A stretch of DNA of 64,000 nt, taken from Bradyrhizobium elkanii USDA 76 (GTDB lineage Bacteria; Pseudomonadota; Alphaproteobacteria; Rhizobiales; Xanthobacteraceae). The notes under the pieces were generated by a model that saw only the letters and a program-made list of their open reading frames with translations, did no database searches and had not been told where the DNA came from. Both the position numbers and the translations under genes were made by a program. Shown here piece after piece: positions 54,323 through 62,747 of this stretch (positions within the stretch are counted from its first letter, which is position 1; every line of letters begins with the position of its first letter). The stretch lies in assembly GCF_023278185.1 (NCBI RefSeq), contig NZ_CP066356.1:7308001-7372000 (forward strand), written 5' to 3'.

Positions 54323-55581
54323 TTGACGGGGACGGCCGTCTCCAGCGTCTGCTCGGCGGCGATGCGCTGGCTCCACTTAGAAAGCGTCTTCGACAGCGCT
54401 TCGAGCGAGGCCCCGTGGATGGAAAGATACAGGGGCTTCGGCTTTCGAATCTCAGCAGCGCCGAGCATGCGGCACTTGCCGGGCTGATGGGTCGACCGGC
54501 TCGTTTCTCAAGTTCCATGCAGGTCGATGTGCAAATGATCGACGCCGCCCTGAGCCGAGCAGGTGTCGCACCATCACTACGCGACGCGCTGGAATCAATA
54601 GACGGTCCGATCATTCACGCAGAGACGGCTCGGGCCGAGTTGAGAGCAGGATGGTCGAAGGCGCTGTCTGGCGCAACCCATCAGGATCTTTCGAGCTTTC
54701 TCCAAACGCCCTTCGGGATGGGCCTGGTGAAGCGGCTCTCGAACGGTGACACAGACGCCGCCACCCGACTTTGCTCGCAGGCAGATATTGTGCTCAAGCT
54801 TCTACCAGCCAAGGGTATGACCCGGGCACAGCTGGCGGCGAAAAGCCTTGGCGACGCGCACGCGCTCGACACGGGACAAGCCGTAGCGACGTTGGTACTC
54901 GCGATTTGGCGCAAGGTGAATCTTGACCGGGACATTTGCGACGACGCGCCAGCGCTTGAGAGCGCCAGGGTTCGCGACAATGGCGAGGAGCGGATTCGTG
55001 ACATTTGGGCCAAGGCCGGAATTCTGGTCAATGAACTCGCACGGCCTGCCCTGTTTTTGAACCTCCAGATCAGCAGCGGCCGCTTGTTGCCGCTGCCGTC
55101 AGGCGAGCCAACTTACGCCTCACTGCGCTTTTTGTTGCGGTCCGATCCCCTCTGGATGGCCAAAGGACAAGACATCTACGTTTGTGAAAACCCGAATGTT
55201 CTCGCGATCGCAGCCGACGAACTTGGCGTGAACTGTGCGCCCATGGTGTGCACTGAGGGAATGCCTGCCGCCGCCCAACGCACTATATTGCAGCAACTCG
55301 TAATCGCGGGCGCCCGCCTGCACTATCATGGAGATTTTGATTGGCCGGGCTTGCGCATCGCCAATCACGTCATCCGTGAGTTTGGGGCCGTACCCTGGCG
55401 GTTCGAGGCCAAGGAATATGAGGCGGCAGTGGCACGAGCGCCGCGTCCCGGCTTTGCATTAGCCGGCCTCGAGGTCCACGCCTTATGGGACGATGCTTTG
55501 ACAGCATCGATGCGAACCCACGGTCTTGCGATCGCCGAAGAGAGCCTGACCGACGACTTGTTACAGGATCTGGCTCGATGA
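54319..55581 (+). CDS. jetD: Wadjet type II JetD (TOPRIM-like nuclease, TIGR02679/DUF2399)
   Basis: 420 residues. The C-terminal TOPRIM-type domain shows the acidic residues expected for metal-dependent cleavage: VCENPNVLAIAADELG (Glu), VCTEGMPAAAQ, and HYHGDFDWPGLRIANH (DxD). JetD is topoisomerase VI-A-like and cuts the DNA that JetABC has looped. Starts within jetC (4-base overlap) and its own stop overlaps the ATG of a broken downstream gene, showing that the operon originally had a fifth member. Confidence 0.9.
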   Translation: MIDGDGRLQRLLGGDALAPLRKRLRQRFERGPVDGKIQGLRLSNLSSAEHAALAGLMGRPARFSSSMQVDVQMIDAALSRAGVAPSLRDALESIDGPIIHAETARAELRAGWSKALSGATHQDLSSFLQTPFGMGLVKRLSNGDTDAATRLCSQADIVLKLLPAKGMTRAQLAAKSLGDAHALDTGQAVATLVLAIWRKVNLDRDICDDAPALESARVRDNGEERIRDIWAKAGILVNELARPALFLNLQISSGRLLPLPSGEPTYASLRFLLRSDPLWMAKGQDIYVCENPNVLAIAADELGVNCAPMVCTEGMPAAAQRTILQQLVIAGARLHYHGDFDWPGLRIANHVIREFGAVPWRFEAKEYEAAVARAPRPGFALAGLEVHALWDDALTASMRTHGLAIAEESLTDDLLQDLAR

Positions 55582-56139
55582 TCGTCCGATCTGCCCTCGT
55601 CGTACACGGGCCATCGGCGACACGAATGCAGCGTCTTGCGGCGGCGCGCCAGGGAAACATCGGACGTGAAATCCTTACCCTTCCACTTGTCGCCCCAGGT
55701 CTCGCCGGCGGTTTTATACCCCCGGTAACGACTGGAGACCTCTATCCTGCGATTCAGGCGGCATTGGCCGCCGGAAGTTTCCAGGACCTCGGTAACGTCC
55801 CGAGCCTGCCGGGGATGCCCCGCGCCGTTCATCAGGCGCTCGATGCGGTGTGGCGTGCGGACATCGACCTTTGATCCCTTCCCCATGACGGCGGTCGCTT
55901 TGCTGATCTGTTGCTGCTCGAGACCCGCTTAAGGGAACTTCTTCCTTCCTCCAGGAGACTGCCGCGTGATCTGCGTGACGCCGCGATGTCGCGCGTGTTC
56001 CGATCGAAGACCTGCTTGGGCCTGTCACACTGGAAGGGATTGTCGAGATCGACGCGGTCTGGCGCCTTTTGCTTAACGAAATCGCTCGGTTCACCGATCT
56101 TGGGTGGGATACCCCTGTCCAGAGTGAGAATGCATAGTT
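55578..56139 (+). pseudogene. Broken AddB-like / PD-(D/E)xK-superfamily nuclease gene after jetD
   Basis: MIVRSALVVHGPSATRMQRL opens in the frame coupled to jetD by ATGA and continues to LDAVWRADIDL, then stops. Further pieces follow in other frames: LLLLETRLRELLPSSRRLPR, then VTLEGIVEIDAVWRLLLNEI and FTDLGWDTPVQSENA. The pieces look like the N-terminal part of an AddB/UvrD-superfamily nuclease-helicase of which the catalytic C-terminus is missing. Assignment is by overall resemblance and is tentative. Confidence 0.5.
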
Positions 56140-56690
56140 CAAAGGCACGGTTCGCCGTAGAGCCTCAATTGCTCCGGCCAACGTGTCGGCTGGCCACATG
56201 CTCCAGCTTGATTTCAGGCGCCGATTTCTGAATGCGCATTGCTTCGCGAAGAGACTGGATCTCTATGGGACGCGGCTCGCCCTCATGCACAGCACCGCCC
56301 AAGACGAATACCTTCAGCTCCGCAACATTCAGGCGACCATCATCGACGAGATGCAATCTGCGGATATATCGGTTTCATCGTGATAAGATGTATAAACGCT
56401 GTCGGCTTTGGTTAGCCCATGTAGCCGTATTCCTGCATCTCTCAGCTCATCGATATCCATCTGAATGGTCCTGAGCATAGACGACCTCATCGGGTTTTCG
56501 TCCATGAGGCTGGAAGAGCGCAGGGCAGCTGCAGCAGCGCTGATCAACATGATGGAGATCGTCGATGCCAGCCACTTGGCTGGGCTACGCCGGCTGTGCC
56601 GATAGTGGCGACGGCAATTGCACGCCCCCCTGATGGCTCCTTTCGTAGGCGGATGTTGACAAGCGACTATAGGTATATTACTATAATTGT
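56140..56690. other. Gene-poor region with a promoter for the toxin gene
   Basis: About 550 bases. Minus-strand frames (56165-56356 and 56329-56550) contain helix-rich text (LRTIQMDIDELRDAGIRLHG resembles the first helix-turn-helix of WYL/DeoR-type regulators) but are broken and short. Probably remnants. The right end holds the toxin promoter. Confidence 0.35.
56656..56687 (+). promoter_or_regulatory. Promoter of the Gp49/HigB-like toxin gene
   Basis: TTGACA (56656-56661), a 17-base spacer, then TACTAT (56679-56684), with TATAAT at 56682-56687 as an alternative. Transcription would start about 56691-56694, at the GTG start codon itself, suggesting a leaderless message. The ATAG/CTAT inverted repeat around the -10 could be an operator for the HTH antitoxin. 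Confidence 0.55.
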
Positions 56691-57061
56691 GTGAATGATC
56701 TACTGCGCACGATCAAACCCACCGTATTCGTGGGTTCGAGCAAGAAAGACCTGCGGGCATTTCCCGCGGCCGTCCGAAGCGAGATCGGCCAGTCCCTTTT
56801 CGAAGCGCAGCTTGGCGAATACCCGCGCAACGCGAAGCCTCTAAAGGCTTTGGCGGGGTTTTGGAGATTCGCGACAATTTCGACGGTGATACCTACCGCA
56901 CCGTCTACACAACGCGTTTAGAGGGCGTCCTGTACGTCCTGCACGCATTCCAGAAAAAGTCCACCAGCGGCATTGCCACACCGCAAAGACACATTGACCT
57001 GGTCCGGCAGCGCCTACGCGACGCCGAGGCCATTCACAGGGCAACAAAGGGAGACCGATGA
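56691..57061 (+). pseudogene. HigB/Gp49-like (RelE-superfamily) toxin with a single-base frameshift
   Basis: From GTG 56691 the frame reads TVFVGSSKKDLRAFPAAVRS, then EAQLGEYPRNAKPLK. The next frame continues VLEIRDNFDGDTYRTVYTTR and VLYVLHAFQKKSTSGIATPQ to KGDR. Adding one G in AAAGGCTTTGG near 56846 gives 123 residues, the usual Gp49/DUF891 length and motif set (YRxVY, LHAFQKKS). Toxins of this kind are ribosome-dependent mRNases. The stop overlaps the antitoxin start (ATGA). Confidence 0.75.
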
Positions 57062-57399
57062 TGAGCACGAAGAAGAAGCTGCCCGCCCATAGCCGGGGCT
57101 CCGGCAACATTTTCGCCGATCTCGGCCTGCCGAACGCCGAGGAGCACCAGCTCAAGGCTGCTCTCGTTGTCCAGCTGAAGCGGTTGATGGCGGAGCGGGA
57201 GATTACCCAGACCGAAGCCGCCAAACTCGTCGAGATGAAGCAGCCGGACCTGTCCAAACTGCTTCGGGGGCATTTCAAGCTGGTTTCGGTGGAAAAGCTG
57301 CTGCGGATGCTGACAGCGTTCGATCAGGATGTCGAAATAACGGTAAAGCCACATCGGAAGCGTGGCGAGGTCGGCCGGATCACATTCATTCCGGCCTAG
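57058..57399 (+). CDS. HTH antitoxin (HigA-like, XRE family)
   Basis: 113 residues. A helix-turn-helix is clear in REITQTEAAKLVEMKQPDLS, then KLLRGHFKLVSVEKLLRMLT, the HigA2/HTH_37 pattern. The N-terminal GSGNIFADLGLPNAEEHQLK is typical of antitoxins paired with Gp49-type toxins. It neutralises the toxin and represses the operon. ATG 57058 lies in the toxin stop, with GGGAG upstream; ATG 57061 is an alternative. Toxin-first gene order is as in higBA. Confidence 0.85.
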   Translation: MMSTKKKLPAHSRGSGNIFADLGLPNAEEHQLKAALVVQLKRLMAEREITQTEAAKLVEMKQPDLSKLLRGHFKLVSVEKLLRMLTAFDQDVEITVKPHRKRGEVGRITFIPA

Positions 57400-57423
57400 T
57401 ACAACTGCTGAACGGGAGGGGTC

Positions 57424-58737
57424 ATGACATTCAAAGCGACCGCGGCTGGGGCCGCGCATGAACCTACCCTTCGCTGTCCCAATTGCAACCACGAGATTCG
57501 GCTCACCGAATCGCTCGCCGCTCCCCTCCTCGCGGATACCCGGCAGCGTTTCCAGGAACAACTCGCCAGCAAGGACGCCGAGGTCGCACGAAAGACCGAA
57601 GCACTCCAACAGGAGCGCGAGAAGCTTCAAAAGGATCGTGAACAGGTCGAGGACCAGGTCGCCAGCCGACTGGCGGCGGAGCGAAGCCAACTCGTCGCCG
57701 CAGAAGCGAAAAAGGCGCGCGAGGCAGCCGCGGCCGAAGTCCAGGCCCGGACGAACGAAGCGGCCGAGCTTCGCCAAATGCTCGACGCGAACAACGCCAA
57801 ATTGGCGGAGGCGCAGCAGGCGCAGGCCGAACTCATCCGCAAGCAACGCGCACTCGATGAAGAGAAGCGCGAGCTTGACCTGACCATTGAGAAACGCGTT
57901 CAGGCGCAGATTGACCCGATCCAGATCAAGGCCAGGCAGGAGGCCGACGAGGCGGCACGGCTGCGCGTCGCCGAAAAGGACCAGACCATTGAATCAATGA
58001 CGCGCACCATCGAGGAGCTGAAACGCAAGGCTGAACAAGGATCGCAGCAGTCCCAGGGCGAGGTGCTGGAGCTTGAGCTGGAGGAATTACTTCGCGGCCG
58101 GTTTCCGACCGACACGATTGAGCCGGTCGGAAAAGGCGAGCTTGGCGCCGACGTGATCCAGCAGGTCAACGGGTCGATTGGCCAGCCTGCTGGCATTATT
58201 CTCTGGGAGACGAAGCGTACCAAGGCGTGGAGCGACGGCTGGCTTGCGAAGTTGCGGGACGACCAGCGCCGCTCCGGCGCCGACGTCGCCTTGATCATCT
58301 CCCATGTCTTGCCTAAACATATCGAGCAGTTCGACCTGGTCGACGGCATCTGGGTGGCTCATCCGCGTTGCGCATTGCCCGTAGCGGTTGCGCTCCGCCA
58401 AGCGCTGATCGACGTGAGCACCTCGCGCCTCGTCCAACAAGGTCAACAGACCAAAATGGAGCAGGTCTACCACTACCTGACGGGAACGAAATTTCGGCAG
58501 CGTGTCGACGCCGTAGTCGAGAAGTTCAACGACATGCGCGAAGATCTCGACAAGGAACGCAAATTTATGGGACGCCAGTGGGCCAAGCGGGAGACCCAGA
58601 TACTGGCCGTCATCGATTCCACGGTGGGAATGATCGGCGACCTTCAGGCCATCGCTGGAAAAGCCATGCCGGAGATTCCGAGTTTGGAGGTGCCATTGCT
58701 GGAAAATGACAGCGAACTGGAGCGAAAGCTAGGATAG
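57424..58737 (+). CDS. DUF2130 protein: zinc-like N-terminus, coiled coil, nuclease-like domain
   Basis: 437 residues. The start has a CxxC pair (LRCPNCNHEIRL). Residues about 40-225 are a long coiled coil rich in Glu, Ala, Arg and Gln. The DUF2130 domain covers about 225-400: ELELEELLRGRFPTDTIEPV, KGELGADVIQQV and AGIILWETKRTKAW, an order (Asp, then E-x-K) that looks like a PD-(D/E)xK nuclease core, and KMEQVYHYLTGTKFRQRVDA. The family's function is not established. The gene follows the antitoxin by 24 bases and may be cotranscribed. GAACGGGAGGGGTC gives a good ribosome-binding site. Confidence 0.82.
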   Translation: MTFKATAAGAAHEPTLRCPNCNHEIRLTESLAAPLLADTRQRFQEQLASKDAEVARKTEALQQEREKLQKDREQVEDQVASRLAAERSQLVAAEAKKAREAAAAEVQARTNEAAELRQMLDANNAKLAEAQQAQAELIRKQRALDEEKRELDLTIEKRVQAQIDPIQIKARQEADEAARLRVAEKDQTIESMTRTIEELKRKAEQGSQQSQGEVLELELEELLRGRFPTDTIEPVGKGELGADVIQQVNGSIGQPAGIILWETKRTKAWSDGWLAKLRDDQRRSGADVALIISHVLPKHIEQFDLVDGIWVAHPRCALPVAVALRQALIDVSTSRLVQQGQQTKMEQVYHYLTGTKFRQRVDAVVEKFNDMREDLDKERKFMGRQWAKRETQILAVIDSTVGMIGDLQAIAGKAMPEIPSLEVPLLENDSELERKLG

Positions 58738-58786
58738 CACTGCAGCAGCTGGTGCTCCGGAGCCACACTGCTAATCGCAGATGCGA

Positions 58787-59146
58787 TTATGTCAGTTTTC
58801 GGAGTCGATCGGCTAGTTGAGCGCACCGGACACCGTTTCCGTCGGAGAAATGCCCGCACCACGCGGCAAGGAACAGCTTCTCTAAATCAAATCTCTTTTC
58901 GCGCCGTAGAATGATGGCAATGCGCCAGGGATAGTACGGCGCCGGGACTTCGCCCATCTTCAGGTACTTGGAAAATGCGTCGGCAACGATGGCCGTCTGC
59001 TCTCCGAGATTGTTATCAATTGCCTTCAGGTGGTGTCCGAATTCGCCTTCGCTTAGCGAAAGAAAAGCGGGTCCGGACGAGGCTTGATTGCAGCTTTCGC
59101 CGCTCGCAAGCATTCGCTCGATAACGGCACGCTGATTGGCGGACAT
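58787..59146 (-). CDS. Hypothetical protein
   Basis: 119 residues from ATG 59146 with GAGGTAG just upstream. Segments such as GEFGHHLKAIDNNLGEQTAI, YLKMGEVPAPYYPWRIAIIL and LEKLFLAAWCGHFSDG read as a small helical domain. No family recognised. It is convergent with the DUF2130 gene and divergent from the AbiE pair. Confidence 0.6.
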   Translation of the reverse strand: MSANQRAVIERMLASGESCNQASSGPAFLSLSEGEFGHHLKAIDNNLGEQTAIVADAFSKYLKMGEVPAPYYPWRIAIILRREKRFDLEKLFLAAWCGHFSDGNGVRCAQLADRLRKLT

Positions 59147-59430
59147 CTACCTCGACCTTATCGGGAGGCAGCTAAGGGAAGCGAAGCCGGCAGCGGCGGC
59201 CGCGCGGGATGGATTTGCCGATCCGGCACCCGAAGGGCCGAAGGGAAACCGTTTCCGCGAGTTCTGTGGGTTCCGAGCCATCGGGCGCGTCCCGCGAGCG
59301 GGACCGGGCTCACGCGAGCCGTCGTCTCGAACCTTTGGGCTTCGATCGCGCGGTGACGGGGGAGGATCTGAGTGCGTATGGAGTCGAAGAGAGTCAATCG
59401 GTTATAACTAATTTTCATTCGAAATCGCCA

Positions 59431-59514
59431 TTTCAGCGAATACTGAAAATAAACTTTCAGTGAAAATTGCTTGACTATTTTCACTGGTATACCTATTTTC
59501 AGCAAATGCTGAAA
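59431..59514 (+). promoter_or_regulatory. AbiE promoter with two operator palindromes
   Basis: Two 18-bp inverted repeats of the form TTTCAG-N6-CTGAAA lie at 59431-59448 and 59497-59514, 66 bp apart centre to centre, with a compact related palindrome TTTCAGTGAAA at 59455-59465. TTGACT (59471-59476) and TATTTT (59494-59499), 17 bases apart, form a good sigma-70 promoter. The downstream operator covers the predicted transcription start and the ATG at 59506, so bound antitoxin would block initiation directly. Confidence 0.75.
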
Positions 59515-60594
59515 CCATACCCCACAGTGAAATTCGAGAAGGAAGCCGCCCACCGGCTGCAAGCCGTTTTGGCCGAAGTCCCGTTCCTCTCCGTGGTGGC
59601 CGTCAAGCAGAACGTCATTGACCTTGATCATCGCCGGGAGCTCGACCTGCTCGTTGAAGTCAAGTCGAATGGACGCCCCCAGAAGATCGTTTGCGAGTTC
59701 AAGAGCAATGGCCAGCCGCGCATCGTGCGGGCCGCGATTGACCAGCTCCGGCACTACGTAAAGAGCCTCGACAAGGGCGCGTACGGCGTCGTCATCGCGC
59801 CCTACCTGTCGCCCGCCGCGCAGGGCCTCTGCCGTGAAGAGAATATTGGCTTCCTAGACTTTGAAGGCAATTGCCGTCTGGTCTTCGGGGGCGTGTTCAT
59901 CGAACGCGCGGTTCCTCTCAAGCCCGCGACCGAGCGCCGCGAAATCAAATCGATCTTTGCACCAAAGTCCGCCCAGATTCTCCGTCTGCTGCTACGCGAT
60001 CCCAAACGTGCCTGGAAGGTCGCCGAGCTTGCCGAACAAGCTAATGTGAGCCTCGGCCATGTCAGCAATGTCCGCCATGCCTTGATTGACCGCGAATGGG
60101 CAAGCACCGACCGCGAAGGGCTTAGCCTTATTCGTCCCGACGCGCTGCTCGATAGCTGGCGGGCGGTCTATGAAAAGCCACCAGGCCAGCAGCTTCTCTT
60201 TTACACCACCTCACACGGCAGCGCCTTGCAACAGCGCCTGCCGAACGTCCTCGAAGAGGCCAGCCGCAAGGGTGAGGCCATGCTGGCCTCCTTCTCGGCG
60301 GCGCAGTGGCTCGCGCCATACGCCCGTATAAGTACCAACTATTTTTACGCCGATGAGAAGGGCCTCTCGGTACTCAAAGAGCGCCTTGATTTGTCCTCCC
60401 CGGCACGCGGTGAGAATGTTAGCGTCCTGCAAGTCGAGGACGAGGGACTCTTTCGGGATTCCATCGAGCCCGCGCCGTATGTCCGGTGCACGAGCCCCGT
60501 CCAGACCTACCTTGACCTCTACGTAGCCGGAGAGCGCGGAAGGGAAGCCGCCGAGCATCTCCGCGAGGAAAAGCTCCAATGGCAAAAGAAGTGA
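59506..60594 (+). CDS. abiEi: AbiEi-family antitoxin (type IV toxin-antitoxin)
   Basis: 362 residues from ATG 59506; an upstream TTG (59467) lies before the promoter, so it is rejected. Residues 1-130 look like a restriction-endonuclease-like fold (RRELDLLVEVKSNGRPQKIV, CEFKSNGQPRIVRAAIDQLR), followed by a winged helix (KVAELAEQANVSLGHVSNVR) near 175-200 and a C-terminal antitoxin domain (TSPVQTYLDLYVAGERGREA). AbiEi binds inverted repeats in its own promoter and counters AbiEii without direct contact. The two palindromes upstream fit that role. It overlaps abiEii by 16 bases. The nuclease-like N-terminus is longer than in the shortest AbiEi proteins. Confidence 0.85.
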   Translation: MLKPYPTVKFEKEAAHRLQAVLAEVPFLSVVAVKQNVIDLDHRRELDLLVEVKSNGRPQKIVCEFKSNGQPRIVRAAIDQLRHYVKSLDKGAYGVVIAPYLSPAAQGLCREENIGFLDFEGNCRLVFGGVFIERAVPLKPATERREIKSIFAPKSAQILRLLLRDPKRAWKVAELAEQANVSLGHVSNVRHALIDREWASTDREGLSLIRPDALLDSWRAVYEKPPGQQLLFYTTSHGSALQQRLPNVLEEASRKGEAMLASFSAAQWLAPYARISTNYFYADEKGLSVLKERLDLSSPARGENVSVLQVEDEGLFRDSIEPAPYVRCTSPVQTYLDLYVAGERGREAAEHLREEKLQWQKK

Positions 60595-61448
60595 AGCCCG
60601 AGCCGCAGTCCGCTGCCGACTACGACGAGCGCACCACGGCGGCCGTGAAATCCGTGCTGGTCGAAATGGGCCAGATCCTCGGCAGCTTCAAGGGCAAGTT
60701 CGCGGTCATCGGCGGCGCTGTGCCCTGGCTCCTGCTTGAGAACGAGGACATGGCCCATGTCGGCACGCTCGATATCGACATCGCGCTCGATGCCGCAGCC
60801 CTCAAGGACGACGCCGAATACAAGGCGCTCATCGAAAGCCTAATGGAGAACGGCTACGACCAGCGCACCGAGCTCAAGAAGTTTCAGCTCGTGCGACAGG
60901 TCGTCCCCAACGACGGCAGCCCGCCCATCGACGTGATCGTCGATTTCCTGATGCCGCGCCATGTCGAGCTCACCAAGAACAAGCCAGCCCTCATTGAGAA
61001 TTTGGCCGTTCAGCGCGCAGACGGCGCCGATCTTGCGCTCCAGTTTTATCAGATGGTGGCGATCGACGGCTCGATGCCCTCGGGCGGCAAGAACCGCGTC
61101 GAGATCGCGATCGCCTCGATCTCGGCTCTTCTGGCCATGAAGGGCTATGCCATCCAAAACCGGCATAAGCAGAAGGACGCCTACGATATCTATTACTGCA
61201 TCCGCAATTACCCCGGCGGGCTGCAGGCGCTCGCCGCGGATTGCAAGCCGCTGCTCGAGTTGGCGGAAGGCAAACAAGGCTACGCCCACATCGCCGGAAA
61301 GTTTGTCAAGGAAGATGCCTACGGCCCAACGTCGGTGCGGAAGTTCGTCGAGGAAACGAATCTCCTCGGAGACCGTACCCCCGATCAATGGCAACAGGAC
61401 GCTTTCGGACAGGTGCAGGCCTGGCTGAAGGCCTTGGGGCTGGTCTAG
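60579..61448 (+). CDS. abiEii: AbiEii-family nucleotidyltransferase toxin
   Basis: 289 residues. The nucleotidyltransferase motif is KFAVIGGAVPWLLLENED, then HVGTLDIDIALD with the metal-binding DxD, then IDVIVDFLMPRH as the third acidic strand. Later motifs AIASISALLAMKGYAIQNRH and KDAYDIYYCIRNYPGG are typical of AbiEii. Such toxins stop growth by transferring nucleotides, in related enzymes to tRNA, and can protect a population from phage. The start overlaps abiEi, so translation is coupled; all catalytic motifs are intact. Confidence 0.85.
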   Translation: MAKEVKPEPQSAADYDERTTAAVKSVLVEMGQILGSFKGKFAVIGGAVPWLLLENEDMAHVGTLDIDIALDAAALKDDAEYKALIESLMENGYDQRTELKKFQLVRQVVPNDGSPPIDVIVDFLMPRHVELTKNKPALIENLAVQRADGADLALQFYQMVAIDGSMPSGGKNRVEIAIASISALLAMKGYAIQNRHKQKDAYDIYYCIRNYPGGLQALAADCKPLLELAEGKQGYAHIAGKFVKEDAYGPTSVRKFVEETNLLGDRTPDQWQQDAFGQVQAWLKALGLV

Positions 61449-61461
61449 CGGGAACAAGCCC

Positions 61462-62011
61462 ATGGGAAAAACAAAGGGCCCTTGGCGGCCGATGGAACAG
61501 CGGCGACACGCTCGATCAGGGTGGCCAGACCCAGGTTATTCTCGTCGAAGATCTTATGGGACAATACCAAGGGCCCTGTGCCCTCAAGCGCGTGTTCAAC
61601 GCCGAGCGCCATGAGCGCTTCCGCGACAAGGTCGACGCGATCAAGATACTCTCGCACCCTAACATCGTGCCGCTGCTCGATCACTCCGCGCTCGATGCCG
61701 TTCCCGGTGACGACGCGCAGCAAAACCTTGTCATGCCGCGCGCCAAGGGCGGCAAGGTTACCAAAGCCGTGGACCGCTACCGGGGCAGGCTCGACGACGT
61801 GCTGACGGTCGCCATCCAGATCGCCCGTGGCCTTCAGGCCGCTCCCGCGGCCTGCATCATCCACCGCGACGTCAGGCCGGAGAACATCCTCTTTCCAGGC
61901 GAGGGGCACGCGATTTGGGTCGCAGATTCCCTTTGCGCTGTGCAGCGTACTGAGGTCGACGCGACCAGTCCCCCTCGACAAGGCCGGCCAATGGGAAAGC
62001 GGGATGTCTAG
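61462..62011 (+). pseudogene. Truncated and frameshifted Ser/Thr protein kinase
   Basis: MGKTKGPWRPMEQR starts a typical kinase at 61462, then a shift leads to TQVILVEDLMGQYQGPCALK, IKILSHPNIVPLLDHSALDA and IIHRDVRPENILFPGEGHAI. HRD is kept, DFG is replaced by ADSLCA, and the sequence breaks just after it. The C-lobe is lost where RHS-like DNA begins on the other strand, so this is a truncated relic. Confidence 0.7.
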
Positions 62012-62024
62012 GGCGTTAGCCGGA

Positions 62025-62230
62025 TCAGTATAGGTCCACACTCCGTCGGAGGTCAGGTTGCCTTTTTTTGTCACAAAGGCTGCGGCGACGTTCCGCTGAG
62101 ATTGGCGTATTGGCCCCGTGCCCGTCTTTGATATGAGACATTCTCTCAGGGGAGATCGCATGAAGCCCCAATGGATCGACGCCATTTACGGGATCATTCC
62201 CAGCATACGCATAGAGATTGATACGGCCCC
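62025..62230 (-). pseudogene. C-terminal tail of an RHS-repeat toxin
   Basis: INLYAYAGNDPVNGVDPLGL is the end of the RHS core, after which toxin domains attach. What follows (HAISPERMSHIKDGHGANTP, and in the next frame FVTKKGNLTSDGVWTYTDPA) is a partial, frameshifted toxin domain. The large RHS body is absent; an RHS tail cassette remnant. Confidence 0.65.
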
Positions 62231-62504
62231 TTCGTTCCGATCGGGTCGGTTTGCAGGAAGCACCCGTGATGCTCCAGCGGCAAGCAGTTTTGGCCTTGTC
62301 GCGCGTCGCGTCTCGTATGATTTTTGTTTGAGAATGCAGGGAAATGGCTGTTTTACGGTCAAAAAGGCGCATTCCGAATGCACCGGCGGAGCAAATGGTC
62401 AGCGGTTCAACGGCAGCACGATTTCGAACAAAGCGCGCTCGGGGTGATGCTCCGTGGGCATCACCCAATGCCGCAAATGAGATCGCGAGACTTCGATCGC
62501 GCCG

Positions 62505-62732
62505 GTGGGCCTCGAGCATTTGGGAGGCCAATATCCGGCGCTTCGCCGCGCCTACGGCACGGGTGAAGATGCGGAGCGCGTCGCGGAAAAGCTGATCGAG
62601 GGAGCAGAAGACTTCGAGGAAGTGTCTGGTCCGAACTACTGGCTCACCAAGCTCTATCGAGCCTTAGCTGGCAACGAAGACTTCTGTGACGGCGGCTTCG
62701 AAGCGGTTCGGGTTCAAGCAGCCGATGCGTAA
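62505..62732 (+). CDS. Hypothetical fragment upstream of the CoiA-like gene
   Basis: A frame from GTG 62505 reads GLEHLGGQYPALRRAYGTGE, DAERVAEKLIEGAEDFEEVS, then YRALAGNEDFCDGGFEAVRV. It looks like genuine protein but lacks a plausible N-terminus and may be the tail of a lost gene. It ends 15 bases before the CoiA-like start. Confidence 0.35.
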   Translation: MGLEHLGGQYPALRRAYGTGEDAERVAEKLIEGAEDFEEVSGPNYWLTKLYRALAGNEDFCDGGFEAVRVQAADA

Positions 62733-62747
62733 CGGGGAGCGATAGCC

